From positions 1-50,721 of the forward strand of contig CAZXSA010000003.1 in NCBI GenBank assembly GCA_964642815.1: a stretch of DNA of 50,721 nt. The letters are read 5' to 3'. The translations under genes were made by a program, and so were the position numbers. Below, piece after piece: positions 25,184-33,858 of this stretch. Within the stretch, counting starts at the first letter, position 1, and every line of letters starts with the position of its first letter. Under the pieces are notes generated by a model, which was given only the letters and a program-made list of their open reading frames with translations, did not search any database and had not been told where the DNA came from. Source of the DNA: JAAYCU01 sp964642815. Its GTDB lineage: Bacteria > Planctomycetota > Phycisphaerae > UBA1845 > PWPN01.

Positions 25184-25559
25184 TCGGCACATGGTGCGTA
25201 AGTCCGCGAAGAAAATCCGCCGTTCAACTGCCGCCGAATTGACCCGGCTGGCAAGTCGAACGGAGGAGCCTGTCGATACGTCGGACATGCCCGAGCGTGT
25301 TGGGCCATGCAACCGGGTGGTACGAAATGTCGATGGCAGGATCGTCAAGCTGCGGGAGAGTCCGCTTCGTGCCGCCATCCTGGCGGAGATCAATCGCCGA
25401 GGCATATCCGGACATCGGTTATGGAAAGAAGCGCGGGTTTACTGTGATACCATTCCCGAATCCGCCGTGTACGAATTCCTTGCGGGCAAGCGTCAGATCG
25501 GCCTGGCTTACCTCGACGCTTTACTGGAGGCGATGGACCTGACCGTCAGCCCAAGATAA
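25164..25559 (+). CDS. BrnA-like antitoxin with C-terminal helix-turn-helix
   Basis: A 131-residue protein. Residues about 10-50 resemble a BrnA-type antitoxin segment (VRKSAKKIRR, then LASRTEEPVDTSDMPE). Residues about 65-131 look like a Cro/XRE-type helix-turn-helix: LRAAILAEINRRGISGHRLW, then SAVYEFLAGKRQIGLAYLDALLEAMDL. Typical BrnA proteins are shorter and use a ribbon-helix-helix domain, so this would be a toxin-neutralising segment joined to a different DNA-binding domain. The ATG follows AAGGAG by about 7 bases and overlaps the toxin 3' end by 20 bases. The antitoxin assignment rests on context plus the N-terminal similarity. Confidence 0.65.
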   Translation: MNRKLRDRHMVRKSAKKIRRSTAAELTRLASRTEEPVDTSDMPERVGPCNRVVRNVDGRIVKLRESPLRAAILAEINRRGISGHRLWKEARVYCDTIPESAVYEFLAGKRQIGLAYLDALLEAMDLTVSPR

Positions 25560-26001
25560 GTGAAAACCATCGAATCGGTTAAACCACCGCTGCGGGCGAC
25601 GTGATTCTTACAGATCATTCACGGTGTCGCAGCTCCTCTCAAAGTGTAGAGGACAAAAAATTGAATGAACAAGTACCACATCGGTATCCGATTCTGCAAC
25701 AGGGGAATAGAATGACGCCGCTGATGAAGGCCAAAGGAAGGCGCCACAGATTTGATAATCGCCAAGCGTCTACCGATGTGGACTGGGATATGCAATTCGG
25801 ACACGCAGGCCGATATAGCCGGAATGATTTCATTGCGTTTCTCCACGCATGACTAACCTCTGTTTATTGGCTTCCCGGCAAATCCGTTTTGTGCCTTACT
25901 TTAAATATACAAAACTAAATTATAGAACTCAACGTCTCCGAGTGCAAATACATAAAAGAGCGGACGAGATACCGCAAGTTGATTGCGTACCTAGTCCTGC
26001 C
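25560..26001. other. non-coding gap upstream of glmS
   Basis: About 440 bases without a convincing gene. A short open frame (25601-25852) lacks a ribosome binding site and resembles nothing I know. The last 150 bases are AT-rich. No glmS ribozyme core was recognised. Confidence 0.5.
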
Positions 26002-26007
26002 GATAAT
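25979..26007 (+). promoter_or_regulatory. sigma70-like promoter for glmS
   Basis: TTGATT (25979-25984), 17 bases and GATAAT (26002-26007), about 57 bases upstream of the glmS ATG. Confidence 0.5.
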
Positions 26008-26063
26008 TCAATGAGGCTGTAGATACACTCCCCGGCGGGATTTTCGACGATCGAGGTGTTTCC

Positions 26064-27890
26064 ATGTGTGGAATCGTAGGGTATATCGGACTTAAGAAAG
26101 CTCGGCCGATCCTGATCGAGGGCTTGAAACGTCTTGAGTATCGCGGTTACGACTCGGCCGGCTTGGCCGTGCTCGACGATCGCGGCCTGAGCATTACCCG
26201 ATCGGTGGGACGGATTACCGCCCTTGAAGCCAAGCTCGGAACCGAAGGAGCCGACGCCAACCTTGGCATCGCCCACACCCGCTGGGCCACGCATGGGGCC
26301 CCTACCGAGCACAACGCGCACCCTCATGTGAGCGACAACGGACGCATCGCCCTGGTACACAATGGAATCATTGAAAACTATCGAGCCCTGAGCACGTTCC
26401 TGGCCCAGCAGAATATTACCTGCCGCACGGAGACGGATACCGAAATCCTGGCCCTGTTGATCGGGCACTTTTATGAGGGCGACCTCGAGCAGGCCGTGCG
26501 CAACGCCCTGATGCAGGTGCAGGGCACGTATGGCATCGCGGTCGTCTGCGCTGATGAGCCGGATCGCATCGTGGTCGCCCGCAAGGGCAGCCCATTGATT
26601 CTCGGCATTGGCGACAACGAATATCTCATCGCCTCGGATGCGTCGGCCATCGTCGAGCACACCACCCAGGTTATTTATCTTTCGGACGGCGAGATGTCCG
26701 TCGTGACCCGGGAGGGGTTCCGGACCATGACCCTCGACGCTCTGCCGGTGAACAAGGAGGTGCATGAAGTCGAATTTTCGCTCGACCAGATCGAGCTGAA
26801 CGGTCACGAGCATTTCATGCTCAAGGAAATACACGAGCAACCGCAATCCCTAGCCACCACACTGCGTGGCCGCCTGAACGAACGCGAGGGGACCATCCAT
26901 CTCGGCGGCATCGCCCAGTTCGCTCGGGATCTGGCGAGGGCCAAGCGGATCATCTTTACCGCCCAGGGTACCGCCTGGCATGCCGGGCTGGTCGGCGAAT
27001 ACCTGTTCGAGGACATCGCCAAACTGCCGGCGGAAACCGAGTATGCCAGCGAATTTCGCTATCGAAACCCATTGGTCGATTTCGGGACCGTGGTCATCGC
27101 CATCAGTCAGTCCGGTGAGACCGCGGACACCCTGGCCGCCTTGCGCGAGGCTCGCGAAAAAGGAGCCATGGTCCTCGGCGTGGTTAACTCGGTGGGCAGC
27201 ACCATTGCCCGGGAAGCGGACGCCGGCGTTTATTTGCATTGCGGTCCGGAAATCGGGGTGGCCAGCACCAAGGCTTTCACTTCGCAGGTGGCCGTGCTAA
27301 CCATGATGGCCATCCAACTTGGTCGCAAACGTTTTCTTTCCCAAACCGAGGCGCAGATTTTAATTTCTCACCTGGCCACCATTCCCGATCGGGTCACCCG
27401 AGTGCTTGAACAATCCGATACGATCCGGACAGCCGTCGAGCAATTCGTCGATCGCGACAACTGGCTCTTCCTCGGGCGCGGCTATAACTACCCGACCGCT
27501 TTGGAGGGGGCCCTCAAGCTCAAGGAAATCAGCTACATTCACGCCGAGGGAATGCCCGCGGCTGAAATGAAACACGGTCCGATCGCCCTGATTAACGAAG
27601 GGATGCCCGTGGTTTTCATCGCCACCCGTGGTAATCAGTATGAAAAAGTGCTCGGCAATATCGAGGAGGTTCGCAGCCGAGGCGGAAAAATCCTGGCCGT
27701 CGCCACCGAAGGTGACACCTTTATCTCCAAAGTGGCCGAACACGTGTTTTACGTCCCGGACGTACCCGAACCGCTGCAACCCATCCTGACCGTCGTTCCG
27801 CTGCAACTGCTCGCCTATCATGCGGCCGTCATGCGCGGCTGCAACGTGGACAAACCCCGAAATCTGGCCAAGAGCGTCACCGTTGAATAA
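26064..27890 (+). CDS. glmS: glutamine--fructose-6-phosphate aminotransferase (isomerizing)
   Basis: A 608-residue enzyme making glucosamine 6-phosphate from fructose 6-phosphate and glutamine, the entry to UDP-GlcNAc. The N-terminal nucleophile Cys2 sits in MCGIVGYIG. The glutaminase domain has EYRGYDSAG, HTRWATHGAP and HNGIIENY. Two SIS sugar-isomerase domains follow, with SQSGETADT, GVASTKAFTSQVA, LGRGYNYPTALEGALKLKEISY and AAEMKHGPIALI. The C-terminus NLAKSVTVE matches the family end. The ATG has GAGGTG upstream. It feeds the same amino-sugar pool that MurQ recycles, though the genes are on opposite strands. Confidence 0.98.
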   Translation: MCGIVGYIGLKKARPILIEGLKRLEYRGYDSAGLAVLDDRGLSITRSVGRITALEAKLGTEGADANLGIAHTRWATHGAPTEHNAHPHVSDNGRIALVHNGIIENYRALSTFLAQQNITCRTETDTEILALLIGHFYEGDLEQAVRNALMQVQGTYGIAVVCADEPDRIVVARKGSPLILGIGDNEYLIASDASAIVEHTTQVIYLSDGEMSVVTREGFRTMTLDALPVNKEVHEVEFSLDQIELNGHEHFMLKEIHEQPQSLATTLRGRLNEREGTIHLGGIAQFARDLARAKRIIFTAQGTAWHAGLVGEYLFEDIAKLPAETEYASEFRYRNPLVDFGTVVIAISQSGETADTLAALREAREKGAMVLGVVNSVGSTIAREADAGVYLHCGPEIGVASTKAFTSQVAVLTMMAIQLGRKRFLSQTEAQILISHLATIPDRVTRVLEQSDTIRTAVEQFVDRDNWLFLGRGYNYPTALEGALKLKEISYIHAEGMPAAEMKHGPIALINEGMPVVFIATRGNQYEKVLGNIEEVRSRGGKILAVATEGDTFISKVAEHVFYVPDVPEPLQPILTVVPLQLLAYHAAVMRGCNVDKPRNLAKSVTVE

Positions 27891-27941
27891 CGAGGCGTCT
27901 CTTGTGCGGGTATACACGACGGGTGCGGCGCCCGCTTGCCT

Positions 27942-29384
27942 CTATCGCGATCCGAAATCGACGCGTTTTGTATCGAGTATCGCTTTCAGCTTCCGACGGA
28001 TGTCGCCATACGTCGGGTCTTCCGCCACGTTGCGGTTTTCGTCCGGATCCTTTTCGAGATCGAAAAGGCCGACGCCCAGCACATCCCCCTTTCCGCCTTC
28101 GGCTCGCATCTCTTTATAACGGTATCGATCGGTTCGTACCGCGTCGCCCCCACCATGACGAGTGAAGACGGCTTCCTTGTGCTCGGCGTGGACATCCAAT
28201 AACACCGGACGCATGCTTTTGCCTTGCGGATGATCGGGGAGGGGCAGACCGGCCAGGTCGCAGAGGGTCGGGTAAATGTCGATATACTCGACCAGTCTTG
28301 CGCTCACCCGTCCACCTTTGATCCCAGGAGCGACGATCAGCAACGGGGCACGCGAGGCGACCTCGAAGTTTGTATGCTTACACCAAAAACCATGCTCGCC
28401 CAACTGCCAACCGTGGTCTCCCCAGAGCACGATGATCGTGCGCTCGGCGATACCCAATTCGTCCAAAGCATCCAGCAATCGTCCAATCTGCGCGTCGACA
28501 AAACTGACGCTCGCATGGTAGCCCCGAATCAGTTGCCGGGCGGTCGCTTCCGACACGGGCCCCTCCTGAGGAATGCCATGATAGTTACGCAACTCACCCC
28601 ACAGGTACTGAAAGGCCACGGGTAGATCGTGAGGGAAATACATGTTGGCCGGCAGGCGAACCTGGTCCGTGGGATAAAGGTCCCAGTATTTCCGCGGGGC
28701 AACAAAAGGCAGATGCGGCCGATAGAAACCGCAGGCCAGAAAAAAAGGCTTGTCTTGTCCAGCCAGTCGCCGCAGATCGGCCAAGGTCTTGTCGCAAATC
28801 TGGTGGTCCGGGTACTGCTCATCAGGAACATCGGCCGCCTCATAAGCCGGGCCGCGATGCTTCCCATCGGCCAAGGCGCGGTTTTCGGCCAGCGCCCACC
28901 AGACGCTCGATGTCTCCGGCCGCCACGACGGCTCGCTCCACGCATTCGCATCGTCGTTCTGATGGTGGTACACCTTGCCATTGCTTTGCGTGTGATAACC
29001 GTGTTGCTTGAAGATCATCGGCAGCGAGAGCACGTGCGGAGCATCCTCGTCGGCCCGGGTTTGATACGAGGTAAAACGGGTCGGTGTCGGACGAAGTCCG
29101 GTCATCAGACTTGCCCGCGAAGCGCCGCAGACCGCGATATTGCAGTAGGCCCGGTCGAAACGCACGCCCCGCTCGGCCAGGCGGTCCAGGTGCGGCGTGA
29201 TCATCTGCTTCATGCCGTAGCAAGCCATCTCCGGGCGCAAGTCGTCCACGGCCAGGAACAAAACGTTAGGTCGCCGTCCTTCACTCGCGTACCCGCCGGA
29301 GGATGTCAGCCCGACGAACAAGACCGCCGCGCCGAGCGATGAAAACACACGAGCCTGTACCTGAAAATACCCATTGATCCTCAC
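27942..29384 (-). CDS. exported S1-family sulfatase (iduronate-2-sulfatase-like)
   Basis: A 480-residue arylsulfatase-fold enzyme. Residues 1-33 resemble a signal peptide. Metal ligands appear in FLAVDDLRPEMACYG, and the formylglycine motif is CGASR (AVCGASRASLMTG), so an anaerobic or FGE-type maturase is needed. HLPFVAPRKYWDLY and LWGDHGWQLGEHGFWCKHTNFE complete the active site. The start is the GTG at 29384, which follows GGGAGGA by 7 bases; the longer TTG reading at 29429 has no such site. Planctomycetes use many such enzymes on sulfated polysaccharides; the substrate is unknown. Confidence 0.9.
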   Translation of the reverse strand: MRINGYFQVQARVFSSLGAAVLFVGLTSSGGYASEGRRPNVLFLAVDDLRPEMACYGMKQMITPHLDRLAERGVRFDRAYCNIAVCGASRASLMTGLRPTPTRFTSYQTRADEDAPHVLSLPMIFKQHGYHTQSNGKVYHHQNDDANAWSEPSWRPETSSVWWALAENRALADGKHRGPAYEAADVPDEQYPDHQICDKTLADLRRLAGQDKPFFLACGFYRPHLPFVAPRKYWDLYPTDQVRLPANMYFPHDLPVAFQYLWGELRNYHGIPQEGPVSEATARQLIRGYHASVSFVDAQIGRLLDALDELGIAERTIIVLWGDHGWQLGEHGFWCKHTNFEVASRAPLLIVAPGIKGGRVSARLVEYIDIYPTLCDLAGLPLPDHPQGKSMRPVLLDVHAEHKEAVFTRHGGGDAVRTDRYRYKEMRAEGGKGDVLGVGLFDLEKDPDENRNVAEDPTYGDIRRKLKAILDTKRVDFGSR

Positions 29385-29505
29385 CTTATGTCCTCCCGCC
29401 ACCTGACCCAAATATTCGATTAAGGACAATCATGCCGCGAAATTTATTTTCGTACGGGCAGCGACACGTCCTGGCGACTGACGCGTACATAGGCCTTTAC
29501 CTGAA

Positions 29506-30333
29506 TCATCGATTCTCAAACAGCACATGGAAAACGGCAATTCCCACCAAGGCTGCTACGGAGGCCGTCAGCATCAGAAGGAACACACCGAGGATCCAAA
29601 GGGGCAGCCAATCGGATACCAAGCGAGAGAGTGGCCCCAGGGTACCGAGCAGAACGAATGGCAAGAAAACCGCCTGGTTACCAGTCACATGGTCCCACCG
29701 CTTCCATTCCGCGGGAACCTCGCCGGGTAAAACGGGCGCTGATAATGAACCACACTCCGGACATCGATCGCTCGTAGAGTAAAGGCGGTTGTACCCACAA
29801 CAAGGACACAAGGGAGCGTTCAGTTTCTTCCAGCAATCAACAAGACTACCGTGATAAGAAGACAGTCCCCAAGCCGGCATACCCGCCACAACCATGACCA
29901 TGAACCCAACAGCCCAGATAGAAAGCAGAAACGCGGGTGGATCGCCCAGCAGGCATAGTAATCCACTACTGACCCCAATGCCTATAAGCGCTATCCATTC
30001 GACAAACAACACCAGGGCGAGCAGTCGCCGCGTCAATCGCGATCGGGCAAGCAGGTCATACGGATGTGGTATCCGTTTCCGAGAATCGCGGTATAGCTCC
30101 ACCTCAAAAAGCGCCGCGATCTGTCGGCAGGGAGGATAGTTTCGCAGATGCAATCCAATTGTCCTGAGAGTCAGGAAAGGAACCGAAAAGGCAACGTGCA
30201 TCGGCCAAAGCAGCAGCATCAGAAGGCCCAACGGGGCGAGTAGAACACGCAACCAGACAGGATACGGCTTGATCCGCTCTCGGAATCGACCGACCAAGCG
30301 TACCGGGGAAAGCATCATGTATCGATCATCCAT
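29506..30333 (-). CDS. membrane protein with a central zinc-ribbon-like motif
   Basis: A 275-residue protein I do not recognise. It has hydrophobic segments at about residues 30-55, 105-125, 130-150 and a pair at about 215-270. Between them, residues 170-200 carry CPCCGYNRLY...CPECGSL, two CxxC pairs typical of a small zinc ribbon. The ATG at 30333 has GAGG just upstream. It could be an integral membrane protein whose ribbon faces the cytoplasm. It is divergent in position from nothing obvious and ends 122 bases before the sulfatase start. Confidence 0.65.
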   Translation of the reverse strand: MDDRYMMLSPVRLVGRFRERIKPYPVWLRVLLAPLGLLMLLLWPMHVAFSVPFLTLRTIGLHLRNYPPCRQIAALFEVELYRDSRKRIPHPYDLLARSRLTRRLLALVLFVEWIALIGIGVSSGLLCLLGDPPAFLLSIWAVGFMVMVVAGMPAWGLSSYHGSLVDCWKKLNAPLCPCCGYNRLYSTSDRCPECGSLSAPVLPGEVPAEWKRWDHVTGNQAVFLPFVLLGTLGPLSRLVSDWLPLWILGVFLLMLTASVAALVGIAVFHVLFENR

Positions 30334-30477
30334 CTGCCTCGATCCACTACAGAACAACATATCGTTGTATCACGGAAAACATGATTCCGCATGGCGCGGC
30401 GTATGGTTCCAGGGGTGGGAATCATATCTATCGAATATCGACAATGATCAAGTCATACCGCCTGGGGAAGCGTACCA

Positions 30478-31452
30478 TCATGCCTGCCACGACCGGGGGC
30501 GGTTCTTCGCCTCGGCGAACATCTTTTTCGCGATACCCACATCCTTGGCGATCTCGAAATCGAACATGCCGGCCACGATGAAGTCGGCACCGCTAGTGAA
30601 TGCGTAACGGAAAGCGTCTTCCGGTGGAATGACGCCGGCGGCCATCACCTTAAAGGCGATCCAGGGCTTTTCCACCGTTTTCATGAACTCGACCGTCTCG
30701 TTGGGCAGGCCGCACCAGTAGCCGGGAAACTCGTTGAAGTCGTCACGGGCCTCGCCCGGTTTCGGGGCCGTCCGATATTTGTGATGGTGCAAGGTCTTGA
30801 TGTAGAAATCGCCGCGGACCTTGTTCTTCTCGCACTCCTGGACCACGCGCAGGGCATGCCCACCGATGCCGCAAGGGACGCCATGCGTCTTGACCATATC
30901 GACGGTTTTACCCAATAGATCGATGCCCTCCGGGCTGGTCATCTTGTCGGTGTGAACACCCCAGATGTAGATGGAATCGACTCCGTCGTCCACCAACCTC
31001 TTCACATGTTCGCCGTACTTGACCAGATCCGGCTCGATCGGGGTGGTCGGACAGATGATCCACTGCATTTTTCCGCCCCGCCGACGGTGCTCCTGAAGCA
31101 CTTTCAGCGCCGCCTCGACCGTGTGGATAATCACGGTATTGACGCCATGCTCCTCGGCCAGCGCCAGGGTCTCCAGTATCTTCTCCGGCGTGTTATAGTG
31201 TTCCGTCAAATCGTAGACGTAGCGCAGGTCGCGACTATGGGTGTAATGCGTGAGCAGGTTGCCGCCCAAAAGAAGGCGACTGACCACCATGTTGCCGAGC
31301 TTGCCTTCGAGCAGGACGTTCCCGGGTGCCGGTTCCTTCTTTGCGGTCGGCGTTTGGCCTTCGGCGCCAACGTGACCCAAAGCGAAGGCCGCCCCGGCCG
31401 AAGCTAATGCGGATCTTTTGACAAACGAACGGCGAGTGATGGGTGATTCCAT
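30478..31452 (-). CDS. Tat-exported aldo/keto reductase-like TIM-barrel protein
   Basis: A 324-residue protein. Residues 1-35 carry a twin-arginine signal (TRRSFVKRSALASAGAAFAL). The mature part has VVSRLLLGGNLLTHY, LALAEEHGVNTVIIHT, DSIYIWGVHTDKM and WIAFKVMAAGVIPPEDAFRYAF, consistent with an aldo/keto-reductase-like or related TIM barrel. No clear catalytic tetrad could be placed by eye. The ATG at 31452 follows AGAGG by 7 bases. It is the last gene of a three-gene operon of TIM-barrel proteins, 26 bases after its neighbour. Confidence 0.75.
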   Translation of the reverse strand: MESPITRRSFVKRSALASAGAAFALGHVGAEGQTPTAKKEPAPGNVLLEGKLGNMVVSRLLLGGNLLTHYTHSRDLRYVYDLTEHYNTPEKILETLALAEEHGVNTVIIHTVEAALKVLQEHRRRGGKMQWIICPTTPIEPDLVKYGEHVKRLVDDGVDSIYIWGVHTDKMTSPEGIDLLGKTVDMVKTHGVPCGIGGHALRVVQECEKNKVRGDFYIKTLHHHKYRTAPKPGEARDDFNEFPGYWCGLPNETVEFMKTVEKPWIAFKVMAAGVIPPEDAFRYAFTSGADFIVAGMFDFEIAKDVGIAKKMFAEAKNRPRSWQA

Positions 31453-31478
31453 GATTGACCTCTTACTTTGAATAGAAG

Positions 31479-32363
31479 TTATTTTTCGGCTACTATCACC
31501 GAGAGTTGTTTCCATGCCTCCATCGATTTTCTCAAATGCACCTCGGCGTCCCCACCGATCCCATAACACATCAGCCCGATGGGTCCATTGTAGCCCATCC
31601 GATGCAGCATCCGCAACAAACCGGCCACGTCGAACGACCCGCTGCCTAATGGTTGGATGAGCTTGTCCCATTCGCCCGGCGGCGGATCGGCTCCGTTGAT
31701 GGCCACGACGAACAAGTAGGGCCGGGCCTCTTCGAGGGTCTCTTGGAGCCGGCTGGTATCATCCGCCTTCAGCCAGTGGCATAGGTTGAACATTACGCCG
31801 ACGTTCTTACGATCGACCTTGCGGGCGATACGCACGGCGTCGCTGGTCTTCTCCAGCCAATCATGGGTATGCGGATACAAGGCTACGCGCAAACCGGCTT
31901 TATCCGCCATATCGGCGATTTCGCGCACGACGGCGACGGCCCGCTCATCACCGGCCGGGTCCGATGGCTTTCCACCTTTGATTAACAGCCCCAGTACAAC
32001 GTCGCGGCCCCTGAGTAATTCGATGGCTTCGCTCAGCCGGGGATCATACTTTGGCTGATTCAGATCAAGGTTGACGCGCACAAAGACCTGGAACAGTTTC
32101 AGCTTCCTGGCATCGAGCGTTTCCAGACGCTCCGGCAGGTTATCGAGCCACAGGTGCCCCACTCCATCAAAGCCAAGATCACTGATCATTTCGGCCTGTT
32201 GGGTAAGGGTACGCTTCTTCGCGTCGTGCGTATCGTGACAGAAGACAAAGAAGGGGTTGTTCAGCCGGGTTGCGGTGCGCTCGGCCGAGCGACTTCCGGC
32301 GGTACACGAAAGGCTTAAGGATACGGCACATATACTCAGGCCAAACGATACAGGGCGACCCAT
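31479..32363 (-). CDS. lipoprotein TIM-barrel (sugar isomerase/epimerase-like)
   Basis: A 294-residue protein with a lipoprotein-type signal (LSICAVSLSLSCTAGS, lipobox LSCT). The mature domain resembles the AP-endonuclease-2/xylose-isomerase-like fold: AEMISDLGFDGVGHLW, KLKLFQVFVRVNLD, GLRVALYPHTHDWLE, NVGVMFNLCHWLKAD and YNGPIGLMCYG. The H-x-H and N/D positions usually used for metal are partly changed (FNLCHW). It lies between a cytosolic isomerase-like gene (13 bases upstream) and a Tat-exported protein (26 bases downstream). Confidence 0.78.
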   Translation of the reverse strand: MGRPVSFGLSICAVSLSLSCTAGSRSAERTATRLNNPFFVFCHDTHDAKKRTLTQQAEMISDLGFDGVGHLWLDNLPERLETLDARKLKLFQVFVRVNLDLNQPKYDPRLSEAIELLRGRDVVLGLLIKGGKPSDPAGDERAVAVVREIADMADKAGLRVALYPHTHDWLEKTSDAVRIARKVDRKNVGVMFNLCHWLKADDTSRLQETLEEARPYLFVVAINGADPPPGEWDKLIQPLGSGSFDVAGLLRMLHRMGYNGPIGLMCYGIGGDAEVHLRKSMEAWKQLSVIVAEK

Positions 32364-32376
32364 GCGTCTTGTTCTC

Positions 32377-33222
32377 CTATTGAATTATCCCGCGAAGGAA
32401 TTCGACGCTCTTGCGAATATTCGCGTCGGAACCGTAGCACTCGATGGAAACCACGCCGTCGAAATCGGTTTCCTTCAGGTACGCGAGACATCGGCGGATA
32501 TTATCGGCGTTCACGCCGCCGCCAATGGGCACCTCGCTGCAGGCAATGCCGGTCTCCTCGCCGCGTACCGCGGCGGCCAACTCCTTGCTTACGTCCTTGA
32601 TGTGCAGGTGGCTGACCCACGGACGCATCTGCTTGAGGTACTCCAAAGGATCCAGGCCGGCAATAAAGCTGTTGCCGGTGTCGAAATTCATCCGTAAATA
32701 GGGGCTGTCGAAGTGCTTGAATAATCGGGTCATGAAGTCGGCGTCGGTGGTGTAAGGGCCGTGCGGCTCGACGTTGATGATAACGTCGTAATCTTCGGCC
32801 CACGGCAGACATTGACGGTAATTGTCGCAGGTAATGCGGAAGACCTCGTCCCGCGAAAATCCCTCGATCTCGAAGGCCCCGTCGATCGTGTCAACCATGG
32901 GGCAGTCGATTTCGCGGGCAAAGCGGATGCTCTGCTGTACGTACTGGACGCCGAAAGCCGAGCCCAGCGGGCCCATTAACGGATATGAGCCGTCGATCTG
33001 GGACACTTGGAGGCCTTTCCCGTCCAGGTAACGCTTCAAGGCCCGGGGGTTCGCCTGCAGTGAGACGCCTGGGTCGTATCCCATGGCGTTGATGAAATAC
33101 TGGCCGTGAATAGCGGCGAATTCGAGGTGTTTGATGTTGTGCTTGACGGCCGCCTCGCAGGCGGTCTCGAAGCTGCCGCTAAGAACGCGCCAGTTATCGG
33201 TGTGCATACCCAGTTCGATCAT
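32377..33222 (-). CDS. sugar phosphate isomerase/epimerase
   Basis: A 281-residue cytosolic TIM barrel. Metal-site segments are YDVIINVEPHGPYT (E), LRMNFDTGNSFIAG (D), VSHLHIKDVSKE (H-x-H-x-K-D) and GVVSIECYGSD (E), all expected in a xylose-isomerase-like enzyme. The ATG at 33222 follows AAGGAGG by 7 bases. It is the first gene of the three-gene operon. Enzymes of this type isomerise or epimerise sugars or inosols; the substrate is not evident. Confidence 0.85.
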   Translation of the reverse strand: MIELGMHTDNWRVLSGSFETACEAAVKHNIKHLEFAAIHGQYFINAMGYDPGVSLQANPRALKRYLDGKGLQVSQIDGSYPLMGPLGSAFGVQYVQQSIRFAREIDCPMVDTIDGAFEIEGFSRDEVFRITCDNYRQCLPWAEDYDVIINVEPHGPYTTDADFMTRLFKHFDSPYLRMNFDTGNSFIAGLDPLEYLKQMRPWVSHLHIKDVSKELAAAVRGEETGIACSEVPIGGGVNADNIRRCLAYLKETDFDGVVSIECYGSDANIRKSVEFLRGIIQ

Positions 33223-33858
33223 ATTTTCCTCCTTAAGGTTGGTATGGACGGTTTCGTTTCGGGCAGGATACGGCAAGTTGCCCGAATGGTCACTTGATTC
33301 CGCGATGAACGGTAACGTGGTTCCGGAGTTGGAAACGCTTGGCGAACGCCCCTTATCTCCGTCGCGTCCATTTTTGGCAGCGATCGGACGCTTTCATCCC
33401 ATTTCGTGGATTCTGTCCCGTTCTCCGAGGGGCCACGGACCACCCACGACTAACTGGAACGCAGCATAGCCCCCGATCCCGATCTATTCAAGACCAAATC
33501 GCGAAACAATTATGTTGTGTTCGGATCAGTCAGCATCGATCCTTGTGACGATTTTGGGAATGCAAACCCCACTGTTCAAGATACCATGAGGATGACTGCG
33601 CATAGGGTATTACAGGGTGTATCAAAAAGCCGTTCGCGCCGAGCGTCCCTTTTCGAAGTTGGAAAAACACCCGATCAAACGAAATTCTGGAAATAGATTC
33701 GAGATTCGACGGCTTCTGGTCCGATTCCTCAAGGGTGGACAGGATATGATCTCGTAGGTAAACGTAATGCCAAGAAGATTCATGGAGTTTGCCATGCTTC
33801 AATATGTCGATATTTATTGATATTCCTTTTTGACTGAATTCGCATACGAGGAGTGATC
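33223..33858. other. 636-base intergenic region
   Basis: I see no convincing gene. A minus-strand open frame of 90 codons (33530-33802) has no ribosome binding site and no recognised domain. The region has no strong hairpins. Confidence 0.5.

Noticed and set aside
25601..25852. Small open frame after the antitoxin as a third toxin-antitoxin gene
   Set aside because: No start signal, no recognisable motif, and a gap of over 40 bases from the antitoxin.
25560..26063. glmS ribozyme or other riboswitch in front of glmS
   Set aside because: No glmS ribozyme core was recognised; only a promoter and a ribosome binding site are visible.
33530..33802. Minus-strand 90-codon open frame as a gene
   Set aside because: No ribosome binding site, no known domain, and composition like the surrounding non-coding sequence.
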